Source: an uncultured cyanobacterium (GTDB lineage Bacteria; Cyanobacteriota; Cyanobacteriia; Cyanobacteriales; Chroococcidiopsidaceae). Taken from it: a DNA stretch of 25,752 nt. The stretch covers positions 1-25,752 of the forward strand of contig CAMIFA010000062.1 of NCBI GenBank assembly GCA_946221495.1. Reading direction: 5' to 3'. Positions 7,761 through 14,750 of this stretch are shown here, piece by piece; the stretch's first letter is position 1, and every line of letters begins with the position of its first letter. Under the pieces are notes generated by a model. The model was given only the letters and a program-made list of their open reading frames with translations. It was not told the DNA's origin and did not search any database. The position numbers and the translations under genes are program-made.

Positions 7761-8000
7761 CTACCATGTAGGGTCAAAAAAGAGATTAATTATTAGCTCA
7801 GATTGCCCTGGTGGGACTGCGGTAATACAAGCGCGGATCAAATTACCGTCTTCTAGCTCTACTTCACAAGCATGACATGAACCCATTAGGCAACCAGTGG
7901 GAATAACTATGCCAGCTCGTTGGGCTACGTCTAACAGCAGTTCTCCTACCTGAGCATCAATCGTTACATCATCTGGTAAAAAACGGACATTAATTGTCAT
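7761..8000 (-). CDS. Compact 2Fe-2S ferredoxin-type protein
   Basis: This 79-residue protein has a beta-grasp ferredoxin layout. Cysteines C37, C42, C45 and C58 (GCLMGSCHACEVEL, then RACITAV) give the spacing C-x4-C-x2-C-x12-C. Plant-type photosynthetic ferredoxins have nearly 30 residues before the last cysteine. The short gap resembles the 2Fe-2S domains of succinate dehydrogenase iron-sulfur subunits or of the CoxS/xanthine dehydrogenase family. As a stand-alone protein it is probably a soluble electron carrier of unknown partner. Its first 11 bp overlap the end of cobQ on the same strand, so translation is probably coupled. A role in corrinoid reduction is only a guess from the neighbour. 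Confidence 0.88.
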   Translation of the reverse strand: MTINVRFLPDDVTIDAQVGELLLDVAQRAGIVIPTGCLMGSCHACEVELEDGNLIRACITAVPPGQSELIINLFFDPTW

Positions 8001-9495
8001 TGTTCTTTTTGTAATCCGGCAAAATGAGTGTTAAATCTAGATGGGCTTCAACGATGTTTGCTAGCGAGTTTAATAGTACCTCGCGCTGTTTGCGGTAGTT
8101 AGCAACGCCTGTGGGCAAAGATTTTAGTCCTCGTTGTTGACGCAGGCGATTTAACCAGGCACGTCGCCAAGGACCATTATCAAATAAGCCATGCAGATAA
8201 GCGCCCCAGACTGATTGAGCACTATCTACTAAGCCCAAGCCAGGATCGTCGAACAAAGGGTAGTAAGAATCCGGTTTAATATTTGGCGATTCAATAACGC
8301 GCGATCGCCCTTGATGGATTTCATAGCCAGATATCGGCAACCCAACCTGGGGAAAGTTAGAAGTTACTTGTCGTTGACGCGCGACTTTATTTCCGGTGAT
8401 CACGCTTTGAATTGGTAGCATCCCTAATCCCTGGAACCTACCAGAGTCACCTTCTATCCCTTCGGGATCGGCTAAATACTTGCCTAGCATTTGATAACCG
8501 CCGCAGATCCCAATTACCGTACCACCCGCCGCCGCATAATTTTGAATTGCTTGTGCCATCCCAGTTTTTTGGAGAACTAACAAGTCGGCGATCGTTGTTT
8601 TTGAGCCAGGAATAATTACAGCATCTGGATGTCCTAAATCTTGCTTAGGACTAAGGTATTTGACTGTAACACTCGGTTCTGCTTCTAAAGGATCGAAATC
8701 AGTAAAGTTGGAAATCCGGGGTAAGCGGATTACTGCAATGTTAAGTTCGCTTTGAGATTTAGCAGATTTACGTTCTAGTAAGTCAAGTGAATCTTCAGCT
8801 GGAAATACGTGCTCGATCCAGGGAATAACACCGACAACAGGAATACCAGTGCGTTCTTCTAACCATTTGATACCTGGTTCTAGGATGGAACGCTGTCCCC
8901 GAAACTTGTTGATTACTACGCCCCGAATTAAAGCTCTTTCCTCTGGTTCTAGCAATTCTAAAGTTCCTACCACATGGGCGAAAGCCCCACCTCTGTCGAT
9001 ATCAACTACTAAGAGAGTTGCGGCATTTAAATATTTCGCCACGCGCATATTAGTTAAGTCGCGGTGCTTGAGATTAATTTCTGCCGGGCTTCCTGCTCCT
9101 TCACAAACAATTACGTCAAATTCTGTTTGTAAATACTGCAACGATTCCTGAATTGCCCGCCACCCTAAATCAAAATACTGCTCATAATAATCGGCGGCGC
9201 TCACCTTGCCTACGGCTTTACCTTTAAGAATTACCTGAGAAGTCATGTCACCTTGAGGCTTAAGTAGAATTGGGTTCATTTCTACTAAAGGATGAATACC
9301 AGCCGCCCAAGCTTGTAGTGCTTGAGCGTAGCCAATTTCTCCCCCATTTGCAGTGACATAGGCATTTAATGCCATATTCTGCCCTTTAAAGGGAGTTACT
9401 CGCCAATTGTTCCGTGCCAAAATGCGACAAATAGCGGCGGTAAGGAGCGATTTTCCAGCGTGGGATGTAGTTCCCACTACCATAATTGATTTCAT
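7990..9495 (-). CDS. cobQ: Cobyric acid synthase (CobQ/CbiP)
   Basis: CobQ amidates four side chains (b, d, e, g) of adenosylcobyrinic a,c-diamide using glutamine and ATP in the late cobalamin or pseudocobalamin pathway. The N-terminal dethiobiotin-synthetase-like ATP domain has GTTSHAGKS (8-16) and the family stretch FKGQNMALNAYVT (36-48). The acidic segment DIDRGGAFAHVVGT (165-178) follows. The C-terminal triad-type glutaminase domain has GICGGYQMLG (329-338) with nucleophile C331, and AYLHGLFDN (432-440) with H435. At 501 residues it is close to the usual length. No cobalamin riboswitch was found upstream, and no strong Shine-Dalgarno is seen. The ferredoxin-like gene overlaps its end. Confidence 0.97.
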   Translation of the reverse strand: MKSIMVVGTTSHAGKSLLTAAICRILARNNWRVTPFKGQNMALNAYVTANGGEIGYAQALQAWAAGIHPLVEMNPILLKPQGDMTSQVILKGKAVGKVSAADYYEQYFDLGWRAIQESLQYLQTEFDVIVCEGAGSPAEINLKHRDLTNMRVAKYLNAATLLVVDIDRGGAFAHVVGTLELLEPEERALIRGVVINKFRGQRSILEPGIKWLEERTGIPVVGVIPWIEHVFPAEDSLDLLERKSAKSQSELNIAVIRLPRISNFTDFDPLEAEPSVTVKYLSPKQDLGHPDAVIIPGSKTTIADLLVLQKTGMAQAIQNYAAAGGTVIGICGGYQMLGKYLADPEGIEGDSGRFQGLGMLPIQSVITGNKVARQRQVTSNFPQVGLPISGYEIHQGRSRVIESPNIKPDSYYPLFDDPGLGLVDSAQSVWGAYLHGLFDNGPWRRAWLNRLRQQRGLKSLPTGVANYRKQREVLLNSLANIVEAHLDLTLILPDYKKNNDN

Positions 9496-9641
9496 AAGGA
9501 TTTATCAGTGGCAGCTAAAGTAAGAAGCGATTATCAGAAGAATGTAAAACAAGGGATAGTATTCATTCTTCATTCTTCCCTGTTACTGGTCATTCCTAAC
9601 TTTTAAGATTAAATCCTTGTGAATGCTCATTATTAGCTCCT

Positions 9642-9664
9642 CTATGATTAATACTTAATCATAG
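9642..9664. repeat. Perfect 10-bp inverted repeat with 3-nt centre
   Basis: CTATGATTAA (9642-9651) is followed by TAC and then its exact reverse complement TTAATCATAG (9655-9664). It lies 147 bp upstream of the cobQ start on the minus strand. An operator for a dimeric regulator is possible. The AT content makes it a poor terminator. Confidence 0.6.
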
Positions 9665-9789
9665 TAATTGAAGACAGGAGACAAGTCGCTGCGCTCCAAT
9701 TATGAATTTTAAGTGTTGAATGTTGGGTTAGAAGAAGTAATGCTCTTGATTAGTCTTAATTTACGAGCTATTAAAGCTAAAACTCAAAA

Positions 9790-9830
9790 CTCAACGGTCA
9801 GCCGGAGCTTCCTCCGGCTGCTGCGTTGAG
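9790..9830 (-). terminator. Hairpin terminator downstream of the Npun_F0494-type gene
   Basis: A 9-bp perfect stem CAGCCGGAG (9799-9807) / CTCCGGCTG (9812-9820) with a 4-nt loop is extended by CTCAACG (9790-9796) / CGTTGAG (9824-9830). Read on the minus strand it is followed by TTTTGAGTTTT and begins 34 bp after the stop of the 131-residue gene. This fits a factor-independent terminator. It could also be a dispersed repeat copy. Confidence 0.65.
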
Positions 9831-9863
9831 CAAGCTCAAAACTACTTTCTGCTCCCCTGCGGA

Positions 9864-10259
9864 CTAAAACGGCAATCTGAACCAACGATTTAAAGCATTA
9901 TAGAAGTAATCGCTCCACGAGGGACTAGGCAGGCTTCCTTGATATTGTTCCACAATCTGGCGACCTAAAGGTGTCAAGCGAAAACTATCGGTAATGCCTT
10001 GACCATCGACTTCTCGCCGCAACACGCCTACCTGAATTAGCCATAAAAGAGCGTTTTCGGCTGCTAATTCTGATAGAGGGCGTTTTGTATAGTTTTGTTT
10101 GATACCTAAATCTCCAGCGATCGCTTGAGCGCCGACACTTGTGGAGCGCATTTTTTCAAATAAAGCTAGCTGGAATGGCAAACACATAAGCGATCGCTCT
10201 GCCCGTTGCACAGTGCGGTTGGTATAAAACTTGGGGCTTTCGGCATCAATATTAGTCAT
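9864..10259 (-). CDS. Npun_F0494-family protein, possible winged-helix fold
   Basis: This 131-residue cytoplasmic protein has no signal peptide or membrane helix. I recognise the pattern of the uncharacterised cyanobacterial Npun_F0494 family: TVQRAERSLMCLPFQLALFE (16-35), then a helical stretch with AIAGDLGIKQNYTKRPLSEL, then ALLWLIQVGVLRREVDG (70-86) and FRLTPLGRQIVEQYQ (92-106). The last part (helix, hydrophobic helix, beta hairpin with basic residues, LTPLGR) resembles the C-terminal half of a winged helix domain, where a line such as LTxxGR is frequent. A DNA-binding role is therefore possible but not shown. It is divergent from the guanidine operon, with the riboswitch leader between them, and is followed by a hairpin terminator. 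Confidence 0.82.
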   Translation of the reverse strand: MTNIDAESPKFYTNRTVQRAERSLMCLPFQLALFEKMRSTSVGAQAIAGDLGIKQNYTKRPLSELAAENALLWLIQVGVLRREVDGQGITDSFRLTPLGRQIVEQYQGSLPSPSWSDYFYNALNRWFRLPF

Positions 10260-10430
10260 TTTGTAGTTTTCAATACACTTTAGTTTTAAGGATATTGATA
10301 CTAATATCTACTACAAGTATTTACTATCTTAATCATAATCGATAAGTAGATATCTGAATTGTAGTTTTAAATTAGGGAGACTAAACTGTAAGCTTTTTCA
10401 GCAATGAAGTAAAACAAAATAATTAAATAG

Positions 10431-10537
10431 CTTCTAGGGTTCCGGTTTAAGTTTGATGATTTAAATGTCTGGTCCAAGAGAAGCAACCAGCCTGAGAATT
10501 GGTACTGGTTACACGGCGGGAAAAAAGCCCGGGAGAG
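10431..10537 (+). promoter_or_regulatory. Guanidine-I (ykkC) riboswitch aptamer
   Basis: The conserved blocks of the ykkC/guanidine-I class appear in order: CTAGGGTTCCGG (10434-10445), CTGGTCCAAGAG (10469-10480), ACACGGCGGGA (10511-10521) and GCCCGGGAGA (10527-10536). This class binds free guanidinium ion and switches on genes for guanidine export or breakdown. It lies 104 bp before a guanidine-hydrolase-type gene, which fits the ligand. The 3' block also forms the 5' arm of the following terminator, so ligand binding and termination are mutually exclusive. Confidence 0.95.
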
Positions 10538-10580
10538 ACATATAACAGTCGATGAACTGTTAATGTTTATCCGGGCTTTT
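10523..10580 (+). terminator. Riboswitch-controlled intrinsic terminator
   Basis: AAAAGCCCGG (10523-10532) pairs perfectly with CCGGGCTTTT (10571-10580), the latter ending in the T-run. An inner hairpin TAACAGT (10543-10549) / ACTGTTA (10556-10562) sits in the loop. In the aptamer, the CCC at 10528-10530 pairs instead with the GGG at 10518-10520. Guanidine should therefore stabilise the aptamer and let transcription continue into gdmH. Confidence 0.88.
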
Positions 10581-10640
10581 GTGTTGAAAATTTATGCTGT
10601 AAAGCATTTGTACTTTGATAGTCTCTGGGATATATAGAAA

Positions 10641-11846
10641 ATGACTGAACGCGATCGCCCTCTTGAGGAAAGCCTAGAATCTCATAGTGAGCAACCACCT
10701 ACTGAAGCCGAACGAGCTTTAGAACGAGAAGCAAAACTGCCTTTAACTGGGTGGCAACAAGAAGTTTCCCAAGGCTTAGAATTTGGGTTACAAGGAGCAG
10801 ATAGCATAATTGATCGCTCAATTCCTACATTTTCGCGTGGTGAATTACCTCACTTTGCTGGCATTAACACTTTCCTGAAAGCACCATACATAGAAGATGT
10901 CCGCAAAGTTGGCGAATATGATGTTGCTGTTGTCGGCGTACCCCACGATTCTGGCACAACTTATCGTCCTGGAACTCGTTTTGGACCCCAAGGAATTCGC
11001 CGTATTTCTGCACTTTATACTCCTTATAGTTTTGAACTTGGTGTTGATTTACGCGAACAAATAACGTTGTGTGATGTTGGGGATATTTTTACTATTCCTG
11101 CTAATAACGAAAAGTCGTTTGACCAGATTTCTAAAGGTATTGCTCACATCTTTAGTTCCGGTGCATTTCCCATAATTTTAGGCGGCGATCATTCAATTGG
11201 TTATCCTACTGTGCGAGGGATATGTCGTCATTTAGGTGATAAAAAAGTAGGAATTATTCATTTTGATCGCCATGTAGATACCCAGGAAACCGATTTAGAC
11301 GAACGGATGCATACTTGTCCTTGGTTTCATGCAACTAATATCAAAAATGCACCACCTAAAAACTTAGTTCAATTGGGAATTGGTGGCTGGCAAGTACCGC
11401 GTGAAGGCGTAAAATTTTATCGTGAACGCGCAAGTAATGTTCTAACAGTTACAGACATTACAGAAATGGGATTAGATGCAGCCGTAAATTTTGCTTTAGA
11501 AAGAGCTTTAGACGGTACAGATTGCGTTTATATCAGTTTTGATATTGACTGTATAGATGCAGGTTTTGTACCAGGAACTGGATGGCCAGAACCAGGCGGT
11601 TTATTACCCCGTGAAGCGCTTTATATGCTAGGCAAAATTGTCCAACGCGCTCCTATTTGTGGCTTGGAAGTTGTAGAAGTTTCGCCACCTTATGACGTTA
11701 GCGATATGACTGCATTAATGGCGGCGCGAGTAATTTGTGACACGATGGGACATTTAGTAGTATCAGGTCAATTACCCCGCAAAGAAAAACCAAATTATAT
11801 TCACCCCGAAGCTCAACCAGAATTAGTTAAAGAGTGGACAAGGTAG
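10641..11846 (+). CDS. gdmH: Guanidine hydrolase, Ni-dependent ureohydrolase (agmatinase-like)
   Basis: This arginase/agmatinase-superfamily protein most probably hydrolyses guanidine to urea and ammonia in the cytoplasm. Metal-binding motifs are GGDHS (181-185, H184), HFDRHVD (207-213; D209, H211, D213) and SFDIDCID (299-306; D301, D303), followed by PGTGWPEPGG (311-320). Canonical agmatinases read D-A-H-x-D, while here the second position is Arg. The N-terminus carries about 75 extra residues, making 401 against roughly 300 for agmatinases. Three context facts favour guanidine over agmatine: a guanidine-I riboswitch upstream, HypA/HypB nickel chaperones immediately downstream, and an ABC importer nearby. 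This matches the described cyanobacterial GdmH (Synechocystis sll1077) with its nickel chaperones. Automatic annotation would call it agmatinase (speB). The ATG shares its surroundings with a HIP1 site. Confidence 0.9.
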   Translation: MTERDRPLEESLESHSEQPPTEAERALEREAKLPLTGWQQEVSQGLEFGLQGADSIIDRSIPTFSRGELPHFAGINTFLKAPYIEDVRKVGEYDVAVVGVPHDSGTTYRPGTRFGPQGIRRISALYTPYSFELGVDLREQITLCDVGDIFTIPANNEKSFDQISKGIAHIFSSGAFPIILGGDHSIGYPTVRGICRHLGDKKVGIIHFDRHVDTQETDLDERMHTCPWFHATNIKNAPPKNLVQLGIGGWQVPREGVKFYRERASNVLTVTDITEMGLDAAVNFALERALDGTDCVYISFDIDCIDAGFVPGTGWPEPGGLLPREALYMLGKIVQRAPICGLEVVEVSPPYDVSDMTALMAARVICDTMGHLVVSGQLPRKEKPNYIHPEAQPELVKEWTR

Positions 11847-12224
11847 ATGCACGAAACTGATATGACCAAGGCGTTAATTTTGACGTTAAAAGATTGGTGG
11901 GAATCTCAGCCAGAACAAACAAAAATTTCTGCTGTGCATTTAATTGTTGGTAAGTTTACTTGTGTGGAACCTGTGAGTTTACAATTTGCTTTTGAAGTGC
12001 AAACTCGCAATACTTTTTTAGATGGAGCGAAATTAATTATTCAAGAAACGCCTTTAATTGCTTTTTGTCATACTTGCCAACAGAAATATCAACCGGAAAT
12101 TGGCATTCAGTATGCTTGCCCTAAATGTCATTCTCCTATGGATGATATTCGCTCAGGACGGGAATTAAAAATTGACTCAGTTGAATATTCTGATACAACA
12201 GAAACTTATGCATCAAACATTTGA
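11847..12224 (+). CDS. hypA: HypA-type nickel chaperone (likely GhaA for guanidine hydrolase)
   Basis: HypA proteins deliver nickel to apo-enzymes. This 125-residue copy keeps the N-terminal Met-His-Glu nickel site (MHETDMTKAL) and the zinc loop C74-x2-C77 ... C91-x2-C94 (CHTC, CPKC), followed by SGRELKIDSVE (103-113). Its ATG comes directly after the gdmH stop codon with no spacer, so translation is almost surely coupled. No hydrogenase genes are in the window. In the described GdmH system, HypA/HypB homologues named GhaA and GhaB load nickel into the hydrolase, and that is the best reading here. Service to a hydrogenase elsewhere in the genome is the alternative. Confidence 0.93.
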   Translation: MHETDMTKALILTLKDWWESQPEQTKISAVHLIVGKFTCVEPVSLQFAFEVQTRNTFLDGAKLIIQETPLIAFCHTCQQKYQPEIGIQYACPKCHSPMDDIRSGRELKIDSVEYSDTTETYASNI

Positions 12225-12909
12225 CGCAGCTTTAGGAATTAATTTACTCCATGCAAATCAAGCGGGAGCAGATCATAATCGAGTCCATTTTAATGAATGG
12301 GGAATTACTTGCCTGAATATTATGAGTAGTCCTGGTGCTGGTAAAACTGTGCTTTTAGAACGCACTTTAGCTGCTTTAAGTAACGAGCTAAAAATTGCTG
12401 TTATTGAAGGCGATATGACAACCCAGCTAGATGCCGATCGCCTGCGACAATACGATGTTCCTGTAATTGCGATTAATACAGGGCGATCGTGTCACTTAGA
12501 TGCAAAAATGGTTGCTGGTGGAATTCATCAATTGAAACATTCTTATAATCCAAATAATTTTGATTTGGTGTTAGTAGAAAATGTTGGCAATTTAGTTTGT
12601 CCTGCCGAGTTTGAAGTAGGAGAACACGCTAAAGTTGCGCTTTTGAGTGTAACTGAGGGCGAAGATAAGCCGCTTAAGTATCCAATTATGTTTCAAGAAG
12701 CAGACTGTTTGCTAATTACAAAAATGGACTTAGCACCTTATTTGGAAATTGATCTAAGTCGCATTGAGGCAAATATCCGCCAGATGAATCCTCAGGCTAC
12801 AATTATTCCTATTTCTGCAAAAACCAGTGAGGGAATAGAGGATTGGTTAAATTGGGTGCGCTACGTTACTAAAGAACACGCATTTAAGTCAGTTGCTATT
12901 CAACATTAA
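12208..12909 (+). CDS. hypB: HypB-type nickel GTPase (likely GhaB for guanidine hydrolase)
   Basis: This SIMIBI-class GTPase works with HypA in nickel insertion. From the ATG at 12208 the product has 233 residues. It shows the P-loop SSPGAGKT (40-47), the switch region EGDMTTQLDADRL (67-79), the metal-binding Cys-His pair in GRSCHLDAKM (92-101; C95, H96) and the guanine-specificity TKMD (171-174). A longer frame opens at a TTG at 12172. The ATG is preferred because MHQTFDAALGINLLHANQAG is the usual HypB core opening. The gene overlaps hypA by 17 bp, giving a tight gdmH-hypA-hypB unit. There is no N-terminal CxxCGC motif or His-rich nickel-storage tract, as expected for a dedicated short form. 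Confidence 0.93.
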   Translation: MHQTFDAALGINLLHANQAGADHNRVHFNEWGITCLNIMSSPGAGKTVLLERTLAALSNELKIAVIEGDMTTQLDADRLRQYDVPVIAINTGRSCHLDAKMVAGGIHQLKHSYNPNNFDLVLVENVGNLVCPAEFEVGEHAKVALLSVTEGEDKPLKYPIMFQEADCLLITKMDLAPYLEIDLSRIEANIRQMNPQATIIPISAKTSEGIEDWLNWVRYVTKEHAFKSVAIQH

Positions 12910-13106
12910 TTAGTCCGTTTATGAACAAGTCATTAGTAATATTTGCATATATTTATACCGCCAAACAGTGTTTGAATTAATGCTTCTTTCTGATGGCTAA
13001 TGACTAATAACTCGTGCCTTGCACGTTTGATTAAACAACAGATAGTAACCTGTGCCAAAAAGAAGTTAAAGAGTATACACTTCAAAATCTAAATAAAAGT
13101 GTATTG

Positions 13107-13112
13107 TATAAT
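13107..13112 (+). promoter_or_regulatory. Candidate -10 element of a second promoter
   Basis: A perfect TATAAT lies 26 bp before the ATG of the SBP/OmpA gene, followed by a small hairpin CCAAC (13113-13117) / GTTGG (13125-13129). A good -35 box at the normal distance is not visible. Together with the 229-bp gap after hypB and a short CGTGC/GCACG dyad (13013-13025), this suggests a separate transcript for the transport genes. Confidence 0.4.
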
Positions 13113-13138
13113 CCAACACAGCAAGTTGGTAAACGCTA

Positions 13139-14686
13139 ATGGGTAAGAGTAAGCGTAACAATCCACTAGTCTCGGTAGTAGCTCTTGTATTTACAACTGG
13201 CATCAGCGTTGGTGGTGTTCTCGGGTTGATAAGTATTTTGTGGCTGAATAGGATGGGATTTATTTCAAGTGGACAGAATCAAACTACACAACTGACGCTT
13301 TTGGGCGACACATTTAGTGGTTATAGTACCTTTCGTAGTCAGGCCTTTCAAGAAGCACTTAAAGAAGTTGGTATTAGTCTGCGTTATGCAGATGAATTTG
13401 ATCAAGCTAAACGAGCTGACCTTTTGAACCAGGGGAATGCTGATTTATTAGTAACTACGCTAGATCAATTTTTGAAACAAAAGCCTCAAGGAAAAATTGT
13501 CGGGCTAATTGACCGTACAGTAGGGGCAGATGCAGTTGTTTTAAATACCAAGAAGTATCCTAGTTTAAAGTCACTCCTAGACTTGAACAACCTAGTGCAA
13601 CAACGCACTGGACAAAAGTTAGGCATTACCTTTGCTGGCGATACTCCTAGCGAGTATTTAACTTTGGTGCTGAGTACCAAATTCGAGGCATTTAATTTGT
13701 CTGATTTTGAAGTCAAAAAGGTAGCAGATGCTTCCAATGCTTGGAAATTGTTACAAGATCCCACTCAAAATTTAGCAGTTGCTGTGATTTGGGAGCCATA
13801 TGTCAGCCAAGCTCGGCAGCAAGGTTACACAGTAGTTTTATCTAGTAAGGATGCACCAGAGGCAATTGTAGATGTAATTGTTGCCTCCGATCGCCTAATT
13901 CAGTCGCAGCCTGATAAAATCTCTCAATTATTAGCAGCTTATTACCGCCGCATTGATGCTAATATCCGCGAAGCTTCACAGTTACAAAAACAAATTGCCG
14001 AAGATGGTAAATTATCGCCTAGTGATGCTAACGCAGTTTTGCAAGGTATTGATTTTTTCACTGCTGTTGAAGCTAAAAATTGGCTGACGAATGACACGCT
14101 AAAGAAACGCATTATCTACACTGCTGCAATCTTAACAATGGCAGGTGAACTGGACAAGGTTCCCCAACCCGACGCGCTGTTTTCCTCCCAGTTTATTTCC
14201 CAAGCGGCAGCTAATACTCAAACTTTGATTAGCTTAATTCGTCCGGATAAACCTCAATTAGCAGATAGATTGGCAGGTAACGGAAAAGTAATCGCCCCCA
14301 CTACAGTTAATATTAGCCAAATTAAAACTGCCCCGAATATTGGCAATTTGCAAGTGCGGGGAGAGGTGAAATTTAATGTTGGCTCTACGCAACTAAATCC
14401 TCAAAGTAAACAAACCCTGAATCAGCTAGCTCAAGAAATTGCGGAATTTAATCCCCAAACTGTAGCTGTAAAAGTAATTGGACATACATCTAAAACTGGC
14501 ACGGCTAATTTTAATCAGATAATGAGCCAACAACGGGCGCAGGTGGTAGCTAGCTATTTGCGATCGCGCCGTCTCAAGCACAAAATTGTTGCTGAAGGCA
14601 AAAGCTTTAGCAAACCTCTACCCGGAATTTCCCCAACTGATTACCGCAATCAACGTACAGAAGTTCGTCTAGTGCGCGTCAATTAG
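13139..14686 (+). CDS. Membrane-anchored NMT1/PBP-like solute-binding domain fused to OmpA-like domain
   Basis: The product has 515 residues. A hydrophobic signal anchor lies at about 10-36. Residues 50-350 read as a type II periplasmic binding protein of the NitT/TauT (NMT1) kind: a strand at TTQLTLLGDTFSGY, an internal DLLVTTLDQF (102-111), IVGLIDRTVGADAVVL (120-135) and AVAVIWEPYVSQA (213-225). Residues 405-514 form an OmpA/Pal-type peptidoglycan-binding domain with VKFNVGSTQLNP, VIGHTSKTG (446-454), SQQRAQVVASYL and NQRTEVRLV. In most OmpA domains the motif is GHTD. Here the Asp that contacts diaminopimelate is Ser451, so peptidoglycan binding may be altered. It lies between hypB and a lipoprotein-permease-ATPase importer. 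A tethered guanidine receptor or sensor is possible. Similar fusions in databases are often labelled phosphate ABC substrate-binding/OmpA. Confidence 0.85.
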   Translation: MGKSKRNNPLVSVVALVFTTGISVGGVLGLISILWLNRMGFISSGQNQTTQLTLLGDTFSGYSTFRSQAFQEALKEVGISLRYADEFDQAKRADLLNQGNADLLVTTLDQFLKQKPQGKIVGLIDRTVGADAVVLNTKKYPSLKSLLDLNNLVQQRTGQKLGITFAGDTPSEYLTLVLSTKFEAFNLSDFEVKKVADASNAWKLLQDPTQNLAVAVIWEPYVSQARQQGYTVVLSSKDAPEAIVDVIVASDRLIQSQPDKISQLLAAYYRRIDANIREASQLQKQIAEDGKLSPSDANAVLQGIDFFTAVEAKNWLTNDTLKKRIIYTAAILTMAGELDKVPQPDALFSSQFISQAAANTQTLISLIRPDKPQLADRLAGNGKVIAPTTVNISQIKTAPNIGNLQVRGEVKFNVGSTQLNPQSKQTLNQLAQEIAEFNPQTVAVKVIGHTSKTGTANFNQIMSQQRAQVVASYLRSRRLKHKIVAEGKSFSKPLPGISPTDYRNQRTEVRLVRVN

Positions 14687-14750
14687 CTTTCATAAATTGA
14701 TTCATTAAATAGCAATTATTCCATTACTTAATCTTGCAAAAGGAGATTAT

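Larger units (their letters stand above)
9496..9863. other. 368-bp spacer with two dyads
   Basis: The spacer lies between the Npun_F0494-type gene and cobQ, both on minus. It holds a perfect AT-rich palindrome (9642-9664) and a strong GC hairpin (9790-9830). The rest, including text around 9670-9740, looks like ordinary cyanobacterial spacer sequence. No gene was supported. Confidence 0.6.
10260..10640. other. 381-bp divergent spacer carrying the guanidine riboswitch leader
   Basis: The half next to the Npun_F0494-type gene (10260-10430) is AT-rich. It holds a small dyad GATATT-N6-AATATC (10291-10308) and must contain the divergent promoters, though no clear consensus pair is visible. The half next to gdmH is the riboswitch and its terminator. 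Confidence 0.75.

Noticed and set aside
9508..9514. GCCACTG on the minus strand upstream of cobQ as a possible B12 box
   Set aside because: Only one heptamer matches; the other conserved cobalamin riboswitch blocks are missing.
10641..11846. Agmatinase (speB) assignment
   Set aside because: Riboswitch ligand, nickel chaperones, N-terminal extension and altered D-R-H motif favour guanidine hydrolase.
12172..12207. TTG extension of hypB
   Set aside because: The extra 12 residues lie fully inside hypA in another phase and precede the normal HypB opening; the ATG at 12208 is better.
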